A stretch of DNA of 64,000 bases, from the NCBI RefSeq assembly GCF_002094975.1, contig NZ_CP015283.1, positions 1,783,501-1,847,500 of the forward strand, written 5' to 3'. The translations under genes were made by a program, and so were the position numbers. The stretch is from Streptococcus salivarius. Lineage in GTDB: Bacteria; Bacillota; Bacilli; Lactobacillales; Streptococcaceae. This document shows positions 45,054 through 55,102 of the stretch, piece after piece; within the stretch, counting starts at the first letter, position 1; the number at the start of each line of letters is the position of its first letter. A model generated the notes under the pieces. The model did not search any database and was not told the origin of the DNA. It was given only the letters and a program-made list of their open reading frames with translations.

Positions 45054-46091
45054 TTAGAGATTGCTAATAATAGCTGCTGTCATTTCAGCAGTCGAAGCCT
45101 GACCACCCAAATCACGTGTCAAGATGCCTTGGTTCAAGGTCTTATCAACAGCATTTTCAATCAATTCTGCCCCTTCAGTTTCATTGAAACTTTCACGCAA
45201 CATCATAGCTACTGATAAAATCATTGAAATTGGGTTGGCAATACCTTGACCAGCGATGTCTGGTGCTGAACCATGGATTGGTTCATAAAGACTAGGACCA
45301 TTTTCAGAATGACTGGCAGATGGCATAACACCTAAAGTTCCTGGAAGGACACTTGATTCATCAGACAAGATATCTCCAAAAAGATTTTCTGTCACAACCA
45401 CATCAAAACGAGCTGGGTTGGTAATCATAATCATTGCGGCACTATCAACGAGTTGGTGTTCAAGAGTTACATCTGGAAACTCCAAAGAAACTTCATCAGC
45501 AATCTTACGCCACAATTTAGAAGTCGCCAAGACATTTTGTTTATCAATGCTAGTGACCTTTTTGCCACGACCTTGAGCAATCTTGAAAGCACGACGCATG
45601 ATACGACGAATCTCATCTGCTGAATAATCATTGATATCACGAGCCTTATCTTCTTCGAGAATATGCTCACCAAAGTAAATCCCACCTGTAAGCTCACGAA
45701 CAACGACAAAATCTACGCCCTCGATACGCTCTGGTTTAAGAGGTGACAAGTGTTTCAAAGCATCAAAGATGCGGACAGGACGGATATTAGCAAAGAGATT
45801 CAACTCTTTACGAATGGCCAAAAGTCCTTGTTCAGGACGTACTGGCGCATTGTCATATTTAGGTCCACCAATTGCAGCCAAGAGGATAGCATCTGCTGAT
45901 TTAGCAGCATCCAAAGTTGACTTAGGAAGTGGATGACCTTCGGCATCAATACCAGCACCACCAAATGGTTTAGCATCAATGTCATAATCAAATCCAATTT
46001 TTGAAGCTACTTTTTCAAGAACTTCAAGACCCGCTGCCATAATCTCAGGTCCAATTCCATCACCTGAAAGTGTTACAATTTTCTTTGTCAT
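45054..46091 (-). CDS. leuB: 3-isopropylmalate dehydrogenase
   Basis: 345 residues. Oxidatively decarboxylates 3-isopropylmalate with NAD. Motifs: LSGDGIGPEIMAAGLEVL, GGPKYDNAPVRPEQGLLAIR, VRELTGGIYFGE, and NLFGDILSDESSVLPGTLGV with metal-binding aspartates. GSAPDIAGQGIANP follows. It lies 19 bases after leuA. Confidence 0.96.
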   Translation of the reverse strand: MTKKIVTLSGDGIGPEIMAAGLEVLEKVASKIGFDYDIDAKPFGGAGIDAEGHPLPKSTLDAAKSADAILLAAIGGPKYDNAPVRPEQGLLAIRKELNLFANIRPVRIFDALKHLSPLKPERIEGVDFVVVRELTGGIYFGEHILEEDKARDINDYSADEIRRIMRRAFKIAQGRGKKVTSIDKQNVLATSKLWRKIADEVSLEFPDVTLEHQLVDSAAMIMITNPARFDVVVTENLFGDILSDESSVLPGTLGVMPSASHSENGPSLYEPIHGSAPDIAGQGIANPISMILSVAMMLRESFNETEGAELIENAVDKTLNQGILTRDLGGQASTAEMTAAIISNL

Positions 46092-46109
46092 GTTTAAATC
46101 CTCTTTGGC

Positions 46110-47666
46110 TTATGGAAGGTCACGATAAGAAACCTTACGTGCCATCTCACCAGCATTTTCTTTTTGAACCAATGTATTAGCATTGATATAGGCAATTGCT
46201 GATGCTTTCAAAACATCAAAGTCCAAACCAGATGCATTGAAAATAGTATCTGTATCTACATTTTCAACAGTTACAAGTACACGCGCTTGCGCATCAATAC
46301 CATCAGTTACAGCGTCAATATTATAAGAAGTCAAGCGAACTGTTTGGTTGAAGAATTTATCAATAGCATTGAAAATAGCTTCAACTGACCCTTGTCCATT
46401 GGCCAAAAATTCTACAGATTCACCGTCTTCATTAGCCAAGCTTACTGTAGCAGTGATTGTTTCATCAGCATTAGTAGTCAAGCGAAGATCTTCGAAGTGG
46501 AAACCTTCTGGATTATCTACACTAGTACCAGCAACAAGGGCACGAATGTCTGCATCTGTGATATCATGTTTTTTCCCAGCCAAGACTTTAAATTTGGCAA
46601 AGAGTGGTTTGATATCTTCTTCAACAAAGTCAAGCTCAAGTTCTTTCAATTTTTCAACAAAGGCATGACGTCCTGACAATTTACCAAGAGGAAGACTGTT
46701 ACTCTTCACACCTACCAATTCTGGTGTGAAGATTTCATAAGTTTGTGGGTTCTTAAGAACACCATCTTGGTGGATACCTGATTCATGAGAGAAGGCATTT
46801 CCACCAACAACAGCTTTATTTTTAGGAACAGGAATTCCAGAGAAGCGAGAAACAAGCTCTGAAGTATTCATTGTTTCATTAAGAACAATATCACTTGTTG
46901 CTTGGAAAAAGTCTTCACGAATTTTCAAAGCGACAGCTACTTCTTCAAGAGCAACATTACCCGCACGCTCACCAATACCGTTGACTGTTCCCTGAACACG
47001 TCCAGCACCATGTTTAATTGCTGTCAAAGTATTTGCAGTTGCCATACCGAGGTCATCGTGACAGTGAACACCAAAGACAACTTTATGGTCTGATTTAATA
47101 TTTTCAGTCAAGTGATCAAAAATACGTGCAAACTCTTCTGGAGTCGTAAAGCCAACTGTATCAGGAATATTAATATATGAGGCACCAGCATCAACTGCTG
47201 TTTGAACAACTTCAGTCAAGAAATCAAGCTCAGTACGAGTAGCATCTTCAGGAGAAAACTCAACAACTTCAAATTTTGAACGTGCATATGACACATGTTC
47301 TTTTACAGCTTCAAGAATTTCTTCTTTTGATTTCTTCAATTTAAACTCACGGTGAATAGGACTTGTCGCGATAAAGACATGAATTTGTGGATACTTAGCA
47401 TCTTTCAAAGCTTCATAACAAGCATCAATATCAGATTTTACTGAACGAGCCAAGCCAGTAACAGAAGTTGTTGTCATAGCTTCTGCAATTTGTTTTACTG
47501 CTTCAAATGAATCTGGGCTGGCTGCAGGGAAACCAGCTTCAATTACAGAAATTCCCCATTTTTCAAGTTGCTTAGCAATAGCAACTTTTTCTTTGATTGA
47601 GAAGTTAACACCAGGTGTTTGTTCCCCATCACGAAGACTTGTATCAAAAAATTCAACTTTACGCAT
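46110..47666 (-). CDS. leuA: 2-isopropylmalate synthase
   Basis: 518 residues. Condenses acetyl-CoA with 2-oxoisovalerate, the first leucine-specific step. HMGL-like catalytic domain: FFDTSLRDGEQTPGVNFS, GVHCHDDLGMATANTLTAIK and NGIGERAGNVALEEVAVAL. The C-terminal LeuA_dimer domain from about residue 390 mediates leucine feedback. Start ATG at 47666 with AGAGGA upstream. Its expression is controlled by the attenuator in front. Confidence 0.96.
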   Translation of the reverse strand: MRKVEFFDTSLRDGEQTPGVNFSIKEKVAIAKQLEKWGISVIEAGFPAASPDSFEAVKQIAEAMTTTSVTGLARSVKSDIDACYEALKDAKYPQIHVFIATSPIHREFKLKKSKEEILEAVKEHVSYARSKFEVVEFSPEDATRTELDFLTEVVQTAVDAGASYINIPDTVGFTTPEEFARIFDHLTENIKSDHKVVFGVHCHDDLGMATANTLTAIKHGAGRVQGTVNGIGERAGNVALEEVAVALKIREDFFQATSDIVLNETMNTSELVSRFSGIPVPKNKAVVGGNAFSHESGIHQDGVLKNPQTYEIFTPELVGVKSNSLPLGKLSGRHAFVEKLKELELDFVEEDIKPLFAKFKVLAGKKHDITDADIRALVAGTSVDNPEGFHFEDLRLTTNADETITATVSLANEDGESVEFLANGQGSVEAIFNAIDKFFNQTVRLTSYNIDAVTDGIDAQARVLVTVENVDTDTIFNASGLDFDVLKASAIAYINANTLVQKENAGEMARKVSYRDLP

Positions 47667-47704
47667 AGACAATCCTCTTTCTAAAAGTAAAAACGATAGT
47701 AGTA

Positions 47705-47743
47705 AAAAAACATCTCACTCGGAAACCCAAGCGAGATGTTTTT
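47705..47743 (-). terminator. leuA attenuator terminator
   Basis: Minus strand AACATCTCGCTTGG and CCGAGTGAGATGTT arms followed by TTTTTTT, between the leader peptide and leuA. The upstream CCAAGCGGGAGAT (about 47745-47757) can pair with ATCTCGCTTGG of the terminator and so act as antiterminator. Confidence 0.85.
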
Positions 47744-47784
47744 ATCTCCCGCTTGGTAAGCCAAACAGGACTAATGCTTTTGCA

Positions 47785-47841
47785 CTAGCCCTCATTACGC
47801 AATAGCAAAACTGTTGTAGTTGCGAATGTCATTTGACTCAT
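47785..47841 (-). CDS. leuA leader peptide
   Basis: 18 residues, MSQMTFATTTVLLLRNEG, with GAAAGGAA before the ATG. Three consecutive leucine codons (TTG CTA TTG) follow a valine codon. Ribosome stalling there at low leucine would favour the antiterminator and let RNA polymerase reach leuA. Position and terminator fit classical amino-acid attenuation. Confidence 0.85.
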   Translation of the reverse strand: MSQMTFATTTVLLLRNEG

Positions 47842-47866
47842 TTCCTTTCGATGTATCTTGGTTAAT

Positions 47867-47895
47867 ATGATACATCTTTCCAACTTGAAAGTCAA
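47867..47895 (-). promoter_or_regulatory. leu operon promoter
   Basis: Minus strand TTGACT, 17-base spacer, TATCAT. An inverted repeat GATGTATC/GATACATC (47850-47876) overlaps the -10 and transcription start, a possible operator. Confidence 0.75.
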
Positions 47896-47954
47896 GGAAA
47901 AAATACTGAATTGACTGACTTTTCTGACCACTATTTACAATTTTTTTCAGGAAA

Positions 47955-47983
47955 AGAAAAAAGCTGGCTTAAACCAACTTTTT
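47955..47983 (-). terminator. gpmA terminator
   Basis: GAAAAAAGCTGG and CCAACTTTTTC arms (one G-T pair) with T-run on the minus strand, 30 bases after the gpmA stop. Confidence 0.75.
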
Positions 47984-48012
47984 CTTTATTATTGATAACT
48001 ACTTATCTCAGC

Positions 48013-48705
48013 TTATTTTCCGAGGTAGTATTCGTTAACAACGTTCAATTTATCGTCAAATTCGAATACCAATGGTGGGAAGTTTGGAATTTCAACATCC
48101 ATGATTTCGTCATCTGACAATTGTTTGATGTGTTTAACAAGGGCACGGATTGAGTTACCGTGTGCACCTACGAATACGTTTTTACCATCTTTAAGAGCTG
48201 GAGCGATTTTATCTTCCCAGAATGGAAGGGCACGTTCCAAAGTAACTTTCAAGTTTTCAGCATCTGGAATTACTGAGTCGTCTAGTGAAGCATAACGACG
48301 ATCAGTGTGTGCTGAGTGCTCATCATCACGATCCATTGCTGGAGGCAAAACATCGTATGAACGACGCCAGATGTGAACTTGCTCATCACCAAATTGTTCA
48401 GCAGCTTCTGCTTTGTTTTTACCAGTCAAACCACCGTAGTGACGTTCGTTCAAGCGCCATGATTTTTCAACTGGAACCCAAAGTTGGTCAGATGCTTCAA
48501 GAGCCAAGTTAGTTGTTTTGATCGCACGTTTCAATACTGAAGTGTATGCTTGATCAAATTCGATACCAGCTTCTTTGATCAATTTACCAGCGTCGATAGC
48601 TTGTTGAGTACCTTTTTCAGAAAGATCTACGTCAGCCCAACCTGTGAAAAGGTTAGCTTTGTTCCATTCAGACTCACCGTGGCGAGCGAAAACCAATTTT
48701 ACCAT
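48013..48705 (-). CDS. gpmA: 2,3-bisphosphoglycerate-dependent phosphoglycerate mutase
   Basis: 230 residues. Interconverts 3- and 2-phosphoglycerate. The phosphohistidine motif is [20 protein letters not shown] at the N-terminus; [20 protein letters not shown] and [15 protein letters not shown] complete the active site. AAAGGAGA precedes the ATG. Monocistronic, biased codon use. Confidence 0.97.
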   Translation of the reverse strand: MVKLVFARHGESEWNKANLFTGWADVDLSEKGTQQAIDAGKLIKEAGIEFDQAYTSVLKRAIKTTNLALEASDQLWVPVEKSWRLNERHYGGLTGKNKAEAAEQFGDEQVHIWRRSYDVLPPAMDRDDEHSAHTDRRYASLDDSVIPDAENLKVTLERALPFWEDKIAPALKDGKNVFVGAHGNSIRALVKHIKQLSDDEIMDVEIPNFPPLVFEFDDKLNVVNEYYLGK

Positions 48706-48884
48706 TAGTTATGTCTCCTTTTTATTTTGGGTTAAACCCATTTACTCCTTCTATTCTACCCAAAAAACCTTGAAAAAGCTAGCAAAATCCAAAAAATTCT
48801 GTAAAATTCTACTGCATCCTGTCAGTCTCAAAAGCGAGGGTATTAGAAATTCACTTTAGATGCTTTTGCATATCCATTATTTCC

Positions 48885-48913
48885 TTGTTTTAGGCCTTCA
48901 TTCATGCTAAAAT
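48885..48913 (+). promoter_or_regulatory. pyrD promoter
   Basis: TTGTTT, 17-base spacer ending in TGC, TAAAAT; 48 bases before the ATG. Confidence 0.65.
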
Positions 48914-48961
48914 GAGATGAATTAGTAACATTTTACATTGTGATCTTTAAAGGAGGATCTT

Positions 48962-49897
48962 ATGGTTTCTACTGCTACAAAAGTTGGTCAGTTTACATTT
49001 TCTAACTGTCTTATGAATGCTGCGGGTGTTCATTGTATGACTAAGGAAGAATTGGCAGAGGTCGAGGCTTCAGCTGCAGGTTCATTCGTCACAAAAACAG
49101 GGACACTTGAAGCCCGCCCTGGTAATCCTGAACCACGTTATGTTAATGTACCTCTTGGGTCAATCAACTCAATGGGCTTGCCAAATAACGGTTTTGAATA
49201 CTACCTTGACTATGTGATTGAATTGCAAAAGCAACCCAATACCAAAAATCATTTCCTTTCACTAGTTGGTCTCTCACCTGAAGAAACCCACACGATTCTC
49301 AAAAAAGTTCAAGAAAGCGACTATGAAGGACTTGTTGAACTCAACCTCTCATGCCCTAACGTTCCTGGTAAACCTCAAATTGCCTATGATTTTGAAACAA
49401 CAACCGAGATCCTTACTGAAGTCTTCTCTTACTTTACAAAACCTCTTGGTGTGAAATTACCACCATACTTTGATATTGTGCACTTTGACCAAGCTGCTGC
49501 AGTGTTTAACCAATTTCCACTTGTCTTTGTTAACTGTGTGAACTCAATTGGTAATGGCCTTTACATTGAAGATGAGTCTGTTGTCATCAAACCTAAGAAT
49601 GGTTTTGGTGGTATCGGTGGTGACTACATCAAACCTACTGCCTTGGCAAACGTTCACGCTTTCTACCAACGTCTGAAACCTGAAATCCAAATTATTGGTA
49701 CTGGTGGTGTCAAATCTGGTCGTGATGCCTTTGAACACATCCTTTGTGGTGCAAGTATGGTACAAGTGGGTACTGCCCTTCAAAAAGAAGGTGTCGCTGT
49801 TTTTGACCGTATTACTAAAGAACTTAAAGAAATCATGGAAGAAAAAGGTTACGAAACTCTTGAAGACTTCCGAGGAAAACTTCACTACATTGACTAG
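48962..49897 (+). CDS. pyrD: Dihydroorotate dehydrogenase A (class 1A, fumarate-dependent)
   Basis: 311 residues. Oxidises dihydroorotate to orotate in pyrimidine synthesis, using FMN and, in this class, fumarate in the cytoplasm. [20 protein letters not shown], the catalytic Cys in [29 protein letters not shown] and [20 protein letters not shown] are typical of the soluble 1A enzymes. No pyrK or electron-transfer partner is adjacent, in line with class 1A. AAGGAGG precedes the ATG. It is the only plus-strand housekeeping gene in this part. Confidence 0.95.
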   Translation: MVSTATKVGQFTFSNCLMNAAGVHCMTKEELAEVEASAAGSFVTKTGTLEARPGNPEPRYVNVPLGSINSMGLPNNGFEYYLDYVIELQKQPNTKNHFLSLVGLSPEETHTILKKVQESDYEGLVELNLSCPNVPGKPQIAYDFETTTEILTEVFSYFTKPLGVKLPPYFDIVHFDQAAAVFNQFPLVFVNCVNSIGNGLYIEDESVVIKPKNGFGGIGGDYIKPTALANVHAFYQRLKPEIQIIGTGGVKSGRDAFEHILCGASMVQVGTALQKEGVAVFDRITKELKEIMEEKGYETLEDFRGKLHYID

Positions 49898-49902
49898 TCT
49901 AC

Positions 49903-49935
49903 AAAAAAAGTTTGGAAGACCTTCCAAACTTTTTT
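49903..49935 (+). terminator. pyrD terminator (possibly bidirectional)
   Basis: AAAAAAGTTTGGAAG and CTTCCAAACTTTTTT arms with a two-base-plus loop. Confidence 0.9.
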
Positions 49936-49958
49936 ATTATTTGATGAGGATTCTCTTA

Positions 49959-50159
49959 TTAGACAAGACCATCATCGTCACGTTCATCCCAGTCTTCAAA
50001 AGGATCCTTGCCCTCTTTCTCAGCTTGAAGACGTTTCTGACGAGCTTCTTCGATTTGTTTTTCACTTGGCTTCATCAGTTTGCTGATAGCAACAATACCT
50101 GATAGTTTAATAACAGTAAAAACCAAAAGAAAAATCAATACCACTGTTATGGTTTTCAT
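49959..50159 (-). CDS. Hypothetical small membrane-anchored protein
   Basis: 66 residues: an N-terminal helix (VVLIFLLVFTVIKLSGIVAI) and a very charged tail with EKQIEEARQKRLQAEKEGKD and an acidic end (DPFEDWDERDDDG). AAGGAAA precedes the ATG. It lies between hup and pyrD. I recognise no family. Confidence 0.65.
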   Translation of the reverse strand: MKTITVVLIFLLVFTVIKLSGIVAISKLMKPSEKQIEEARQKRLQAEKEGKDPFEDWDERDDDGLV

Positions 50160-50189
50160 AGATTTCCTTAACTTATTTTCATATAAATC

Positions 50190-50216
50190 AAAACCCCTAA
50201 AATTTTAGGGGTTTTT
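50190..50216 (-). terminator. hup terminator
   Basis: AAAACCCCTAAAA and TTTTAGGGGTTTTT, perfect arms with T-run, directly after the hup stop. Confidence 0.88.
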
Positions 50217-50219
50217 ACA

Positions 50220-50495
50220 TTATTTAACTGCGTCTTTAAGAGCTTTACCAGCTTTAAATGCAGGAACTTTAGAAGCTGCGATTGAGATAGCTTCACCAGT
50301 TTGTGGGTTACGACCTTGACGAGCAGCGCGTTCGCGTACTTCAAAGTTACCGAAACCGATCAATTGTACTTTTTCACCTGCAGCAAGGAATTCTTCGATA
50401 GAAGCGAAAACTGCATCTACAGCTGCTGCTGAATCTTTTTTAGTAAGCTCAGTTGCTTCTGCAACTTTAGCGATCAAATCTTGTTTGTTAGCCAT
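50220..50495 (-). CDS. hup: DNA-binding protein HU
   Basis: 91 residues. Small nucleoid protein: [40 protein letters not shown] (the DNA-wrapping arm) and a C-terminal [14 protein letters not shown]. Essential in streptococci, which have a single HU. AGGA precedes the ATG. Confidence 0.97.
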   Translation of the reverse strand: MANKQDLIAKVAEATELTKKDSAAAVDAVFASIEEFLAAGEKVQLIGFGNFEVRERAARQGRNPQTGEAISIAASKVPAFKAGKALKDAVK

Positions 50496-50631
50496 TGTAA
50501 CAATCCTCCAATTTATTTCTAAGCGAATAGTTTTTTTAGCGCTTGAACAAGTATTATCTTATCCTAAAAGGCCTATGAGGTCAAGTAATAAACGCTAATT
50601 TAATCGCTTTTTTGCAAAAAGTAAAGGCTTT

Positions 50632-51204
50632 TTAATTTATTGTCTTATAGATGTCAAATTCGATACGGTCATTAACCAAATCAAGGCTTTGAGCACGTGC
50701 TGTAATCCCCTTCTCATTCTTCATAGACTGAATATTTAAGGTAACCTTTCCCTTCTTACTATTGATGGCGATGTAATCAGGGAGGTTAGTTGAACGTTTA
50801 ATCATCTTAAGGGCATCCGAAACAGGCAGTTTCAAGGTTCCAGCCGAAAGCTCAGAAACATGAAGTACAATTGCTCCTGATTCACTAACAACCGGCGTAA
50901 AGTAGACATAAAGAGGGACAGGGTGACCTAAAACCTTATAGCTACTTTCGAAAACAATTTTAGAATTAGTAACCTTGACCTTGAAACGCATCTTATCGGT
51001 CGAATAATCTTGGGCAAAGCCCGTAAGAGCAGCGTCAAGCTCCTCCCTTGTCATACTATACTTACCAATTTTAGTTGCTCCCTTAGGTAGGGATACAGAA
51101 CTCGTCGTCTCCACTGGAGTCATGATTCTATAGGCCACAACACTTACTAAGGCTAGATTTAAGGCCAAGAGTCCTAAAAATAACCACTTCCATATCTTAC
51201 TCAC
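50632..51204 (-). CDS. YpmS family (DUF2140) membrane-anchored protein
   Basis: 190 residues. One N-terminal helix (WLFLGLLALNLALVSVVAYR) and an extracellular domain: GKYSMTREELDAALTGFAQD, VYFTPVVSESGAIVLHVSEL. This fits DUF2140 (YpmS), whose function is unknown. It overlaps the 3' end of the GDSL hydrolase by eight bases and is the last gene of the three-gene group, an order conserved with Bacillus ypmR-ypmS. Confidence 0.82.
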   Translation of the reverse strand: MSKIWKWLFLGLLALNLALVSVVAYRIMTPVETTSSVSLPKGATKIGKYSMTREELDAALTGFAQDYSTDKMRFKVKVTNSKIVFESSYKVLGHPVPLYVYFTPVVSESGAIVLHVSELSAGTLKLPVSDALKMIKRSTNLPDYIAINSKKGKVTLNIQSMKNEKGITARAQSLDLVNDRIEFDIYKTIN

Positions 51205-52072
51205 CTGACCACTCCTTCTTTGTTTGGTTAATACGTTTCAAAATGGCATCTGACATAATTTGATAACCTGTATTATTTGGATGAAAATGATCATCCTCAA
51301 AAAGAGCATCATTCAGGCTACCTTGAGAAGAGTTACTAGACTGAGACGTATCATCAGAGCTTGTAACACCGCCCTTACCGTCAATTCCCTTATAAAGCAA
51401 ATCATTTACAGGAACAAAATAGACATTATCGTACTTCTTGCACACTTCTTCAGTAGATTGGTTCCAATTATCTACAATAGTTTGCATTTCTGTCATCTCT
51501 GGAAAATTAAGATAAAAAGGATTGTAAATACCAACAATATAAATTGGCAATGTTTTATTATCCTTACGAGCTAACTCAATAATCTGTCCTAATCTCTTTT
51601 GATAGGCCTGAGCTGGCTTAGTGAAGGTGTCTACATTAAGATTAGTGATATTGTCCTTAATGACATGGATTACATCATTACCACCAACTGTCAGAGTCAT
51701 CACTTTAGCCTTCTTGAGATCTCTTTGAATATCCTTCTTTTCTTGCACTCTCTTGAGAATTTGATTGCTCGTATTCCCTGCGATACCATAGTTGCGAGAG
51801 GTCACTTGCCAGTCAAAATCTGACTCTAAGGCCTGAGACAAAACAGGAACGAAGCCCCCTTGATTACTACTATCACCTACACCTTGCGTAAGGGAATCAC
51901 CGATAGCAACATAGGTGACCTTTTCATTTTTAATAGATTTAATTTTTTCTGCAATTTTTGATGACTGATGCGTACTAGGAACTACAAAAATAAAGAGGCC
52001 GATAAATAAGAGAAAAAGCAAGAAGAAGCCTACGAGGCTTCTAACTAATTCTGATTCTTTCCACTTATTCAT
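51197..52072 (-). CDS. SGNH/GDSL hydrolase (YpmR-like), membrane-anchored
   Basis: 291 residues. A hydrophobic helix (residues about 15-31) anchors it outside. SGNH blocks are [14 protein letters not shown] (Ser), [20 protein letters not shown] (Asn) and [10 protein letters not shown] (Asp, His). Probably a lipase, esterase or cell-envelope deacylase. Overlaps degV by eight bases and ypmS by eight, so the three are translationally coupled. Confidence 0.87.
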   Translation of the reverse strand: MNKWKESELVRSLVGFFLLFLLFIGLFIFVVPSTHQSSKIAEKIKSIKNEKVTYVAIGDSLTQGVGDSSNQGGFVPVLSQALESDFDWQVTSRNYGIAGNTSNQILKRVQEKKDIQRDLKKAKVMTLTVGGNDVIHVIKDNITNLNVDTFTKPAQAYQKRLGQIIELARKDNKTLPIYIVGIYNPFYLNFPEMTEMQTIVDNWNQSTEEVCKKYDNVYFVPVNDLLYKGIDGKGGVTSSDDTSQSSNSSQGSLNDALFEDDHFHPNNTGYQIMSDAILKRINQTKKEWSGE

Positions 52073-52907
52073 AACGAACCATTACGGCAAAGGCGCCTTC
52101 ACCAGTGTGCGTTTGAATGATGGAACCAGTCTCAAGGATTGAAATCGGAGCGCCCAAAACCTCAAGTTTTTCAGCCATTTCATGTGCAAAATCAGGTGTC
52201 CCTGCATAAGAAATACCAATCTCTGCCACTTTGCGGTCCTTATCCTTGATACCATTAATATAAGAATCCAACCATTTTGTGAATGTCTTAGCACCACGAC
52301 CCTTCGCAATCGTATTCAACTGATAGTCTTTCAACTCCATAATGACACGGATATTGAGCAATGAAGATAGTAGACCTGTTACACGTCCAATACGACCACC
52401 TTTGACAAGATTCTCAAGGGTAGAAACACCGATATGTAGTTCAGATTTACTTTTCACTTCTTCCACACGTGCTACAATCTCATCTAGACTATCTCCTGCT
52501 TCAGCTAATTTGGCTGCTTCAACAACCTGAAACTTAAGGCACTGATCCGTAAAGCCTGAATCGATAACGGTTACATCTGCTCCTGACAGGCTAGCTCCTT
52601 GACGTGAAGCTTCACATGTCCCAGAGAGGGTGTGCATGAGGTGGATAGCCACAATCTGTTCTGCACCTTCTTTGACAAGTTTTTCATATGTCTCAGCAAA
52701 CAAACCTACTGGTGGTTGGCTAGTCTTTGGTAACTCTTTACTATGCTTCATCATATCCAAGAAACGGCCTTCTTCTCGAAGATCACTATCTGAATAGATG
52801 ACACCGTCCACCATAACCGACAATGGAACAACAGTGATATTATATTTTTCAACCAATTCTGGTTCAATCGTAATTGACGAATCGGTTACAATTCTGATTT
52901 TACTCAT
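52065..52907 (-). CDS. DegV family fatty-acid-binding protein
   Basis: 280 residues. Two-domain DegV fold: [59 protein letters not shown] and [20 protein letters not shown]. DegV proteins (FakB) present fatty acids to the kinase FakA for phospholipid synthesis. The ATG at 52907 is chosen; the upstream in-frame ATG has no better signal. Confidence 0.88.
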   Translation of the reverse strand: MSKIRIVTDSSITIEPELVEKYNITVVPLSVMVDGVIYSDSDLREEGRFLDMMKHSKELPKTSQPPVGLFAETYEKLVKEGAEQIVAIHLMHTLSGTCEASRQGASLSGADVTVIDSGFTDQCLKFQVVEAAKLAEAGDSLDEIVARVEEVKSKSELHIGVSTLENLVKGGRIGRVTGLLSSLLNIRVIMELKDYQLNTIAKGRGAKTFTKWLDSYINGIKDKDRKVAEIGISYAGTPDFAHEMAEKLEVLGAPISILETGSIIQTHTGEGAFAVMVRYE

Positions 52908-52976
52908 ATTTTTCTCGCTTAACACAAATTTTTATTCTATTATAGCATGACTGGAAAACTTTTCCCAAGTCTTTTT

Positions 52977-54647
52977 CTAAAGAGAGTCATCTACCTTTAA
53001 CAAGGCTCTTGCTTGGCTCAAGGCAGCCTCCGTCACATTATCACCTGCTAACATCTTAGCGATTTCTTGCACCCTTTCCTCAGGTGTCAAGAGACGAACA
53101 CGAGAGACAGTCGTCTCATTATCGCTTTCCTTAGAAATAAAGAACTGATAATCAGCAATGGCAATAACTTGTGGAAGGTGACTGATGGCCAAAACCTGAC
53201 CATGACTCCCAATCTTATGAATTTTCTGAGCGATGGCTTGGGCAACACGACCTGAAACGCCAGTATCAACCTCATCGAAGACGATACTTGTTTTGTCTTC
53301 TTTGCGGGCAAAGGCTGACTTAATCGCTAACATGAGTCGAGATAATTCTCCTCCTGAAGCAACCTTAACAAGCGGTTTAAAGCCTTCACCTGGATTGGTT
53401 GAGATGTAAAACTCAACCTGCTCATTACCATCACGGTTAAATTTCCCTTTAGTAAAGGTAACTTTAAAATCAGCCTTATCCATGTAAAGGTCGCATAACT
53501 CGTTCTTAATCTCAGCTTCAAGGGCTGTAGCAATTTGATGGCGTGCCGTTTGTAAGGTCTCTGCAGACGCAAGCAGATCTTTTTCAAGTTGCTTAAGCTC
53601 TTGTTCCATCGCATCTGACGAACTGGAATTGCCAGTTAAAAGATTATATTCTTTACTTGAATTTTCCAGATAATCTAAGACGTCATCGACAGTCCCACCA
53701 TATTTACGAGTAATTGCATTAATCGTATCTAAGCGGTGTTCAATCTCTTGCAAACGCCCAGCATCAAAGTCCAAATTATCCAAAAGGTCACCGAGTTGCT
53801 TAGTGACATCTTCCAAAACATAATAGGCTTCTGATAGATTTCCAGAGAGTTCTTTGTAATCTGAGTCATACTCTTCAAGAGACTGGAGGTCATTCATGGC
53901 AGAACGAACATTTGAAAGACTTGAAAAATCTTCATTATCCAGCATGACATAGGCATTTGTTAAGGTATCAGCAATCTGCTTATGGTTAAGAAGCTTGTCT
54001 CGCTCCTTCATCAATGCCAAATCTTCTCCTGATTTTAGAGAGACTGCTTCAATTTCTGCAATCTGAAAAGCTAGCATTTCAATTCGAGCCTTATGCTCCT
54101 GCTCATTTTTCTGCTTTTCAAGAACGGCTTTTCTTAACTCACGATAGCGGTCAAAATACTCTTGGTATTCTTTCTTAGTTTGGAAAAATTCCTTGTCACC
54201 AAAGGCATCAAGCATGGTAATATGCAGAGCAGGTTTCATAAGCTCTTCCTGGTCATGTTGTCCATGGATATCTACCAAGAAGTGCCCAACGGCTTTAAGT
54301 GTCGTTAAATTGACCATCTGTCCATTGATGCGACTAACACTTCTACCATTTTGGAAGATTTCACGACGGATAATCAATTCATCCTCGACAGGAATCCCAT
54401 TATCTTCCAAGATACTAACCAAGGCAGGATTTTGTTCGATTGAAAAGAAGCCCTGAATCTCAGCCTTAGATGCTGAATGACGGACGACTTCGCTAGAAGC
54501 ACGTGCGCCCAACATAAGATTCATGGCATCTATAATAATGGACTTACCAGCACCTGTTTCACCAGTAAGGACGGTCATACCATTCTCAAAGTTTAGAGAA
54601 ATCTCTTCAATAATTGCGAAATTCTTTATCGTAATTTCGAGAAGCAT
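52977..54647 (-). CDS. recN: DNA repair protein RecN
   Basis: 556 residues. SMC-like repair ATPase: Walker A GETGAGKSIIIDAMNLM (about 28-44), a long coiled coil (about 150-370), and near the C-terminus the signature VASGGELSRLMLAIKSAF with Walker B SIVFDEVDTGVSGRVA. It gathers DNA ends in double-strand break repair. TAGGAGGG lies just before the ATG, nine bases after argR. Confidence 0.95.
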   Translation of the reverse strand: MLLEITIKNFAIIEEISLNFENGMTVLTGETGAGKSIIIDAMNLMLGARASSEVVRHSASKAEIQGFFSIEQNPALVSILEDNGIPVEDELIIRREIFQNGRSVSRINGQMVNLTTLKAVGHFLVDIHGQHDQEELMKPALHITMLDAFGDKEFFQTKKEYQEYFDRYRELRKAVLEKQKNEQEHKARIEMLAFQIAEIEAVSLKSGEDLALMKERDKLLNHKQIADTLTNAYVMLDNEDFSSLSNVRSAMNDLQSLEEYDSDYKELSGNLSEAYYVLEDVTKQLGDLLDNLDFDAGRLQEIEHRLDTINAITRKYGGTVDDVLDYLENSSKEYNLLTGNSSSSDAMEQELKQLEKDLLASAETLQTARHQIATALEAEIKNELCDLYMDKADFKVTFTKGKFNRDGNEQVEFYISTNPGEGFKPLVKVASGGELSRLMLAIKSAFARKEDKTSIVFDEVDTGVSGRVAQAIAQKIHKIGSHGQVLAISHLPQVIAIADYQFFISKESDNETTVSRVRLLTPEERVQEIAKMLAGDNVTEAALSQARALLKVDDSL

Positions 54648-54655
54648 AGGCCCTC

Positions 54656-55102
54656 CTATTCTTCAACCCACTTAATGATTTGCCCCTGTAGTTCGATGGC
54701 TGCTAACTCTGACTGAGCCACTAAAAAGAGGGTATCATCGTCAGCAATGACACTAAAAATCAAATGCTTGTACTCATCCAAAAGAATCTTCTTGATGAGA
54801 CGGCTTGTCCCAGGTTGAACAACGATATTCATAAAGGCATGTTGACGATCAACACGCAACAAGCGACGGGTCACAACAGAAGTTCCACCCACTCGTCTAG
54901 GAGCAGTTGAGAGCCCATAGATGTATGAACCGTCTTCAGTTGGTACCTTGGTAATACCAATTTCATTGATATCACGCGATACTGTCGCCTGAGTAGCCTT
55001 TAATCCCTCATTTTGGAGTAATTTTACCAATTCTCCCTGAGTCGTAATTTTATTTTCTTGGACAATCTTTCGGATTAACTCCAAACGATCATTCTTCTTC
55101 AT
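54656..55102 (-). CDS. argR: Arginine repressor-family regulator (ArgR/AhrC)
   Basis: 148 residues. N-terminal winged helix KNDRLELIRKIVQENKITTQ and ATVSRDINEIGI, then the hexamerisation and arginine-binding domain (VVQPGTSRLIKKILLDEY, IADDDTLFLVAQSE). Streptococci carry more than one paralogue; this one is in the recN cluster, a conserved location. It overlaps tlyA by 14 bases. Confidence 0.92.
   Translation of the reverse strand: MKKNDRLELIRKIVQENKITTQGELVKLLQNEGLKATQATVSRDINEIGITKVPTEDGSYIYGLSTAPRRVGGTSVVTRRLLRVDRQHAFMNIVVQPGTSRLIKKILLDEYKHLIFSVIADDDTLFLVAQSELAAIELQGQIIKWVEE

Noticed and set aside
47680..47900. T-box leader for leuA
   Set aside because: No T-box sequence or specifier loop is visible; a leader peptide with Leu codons explains control better.
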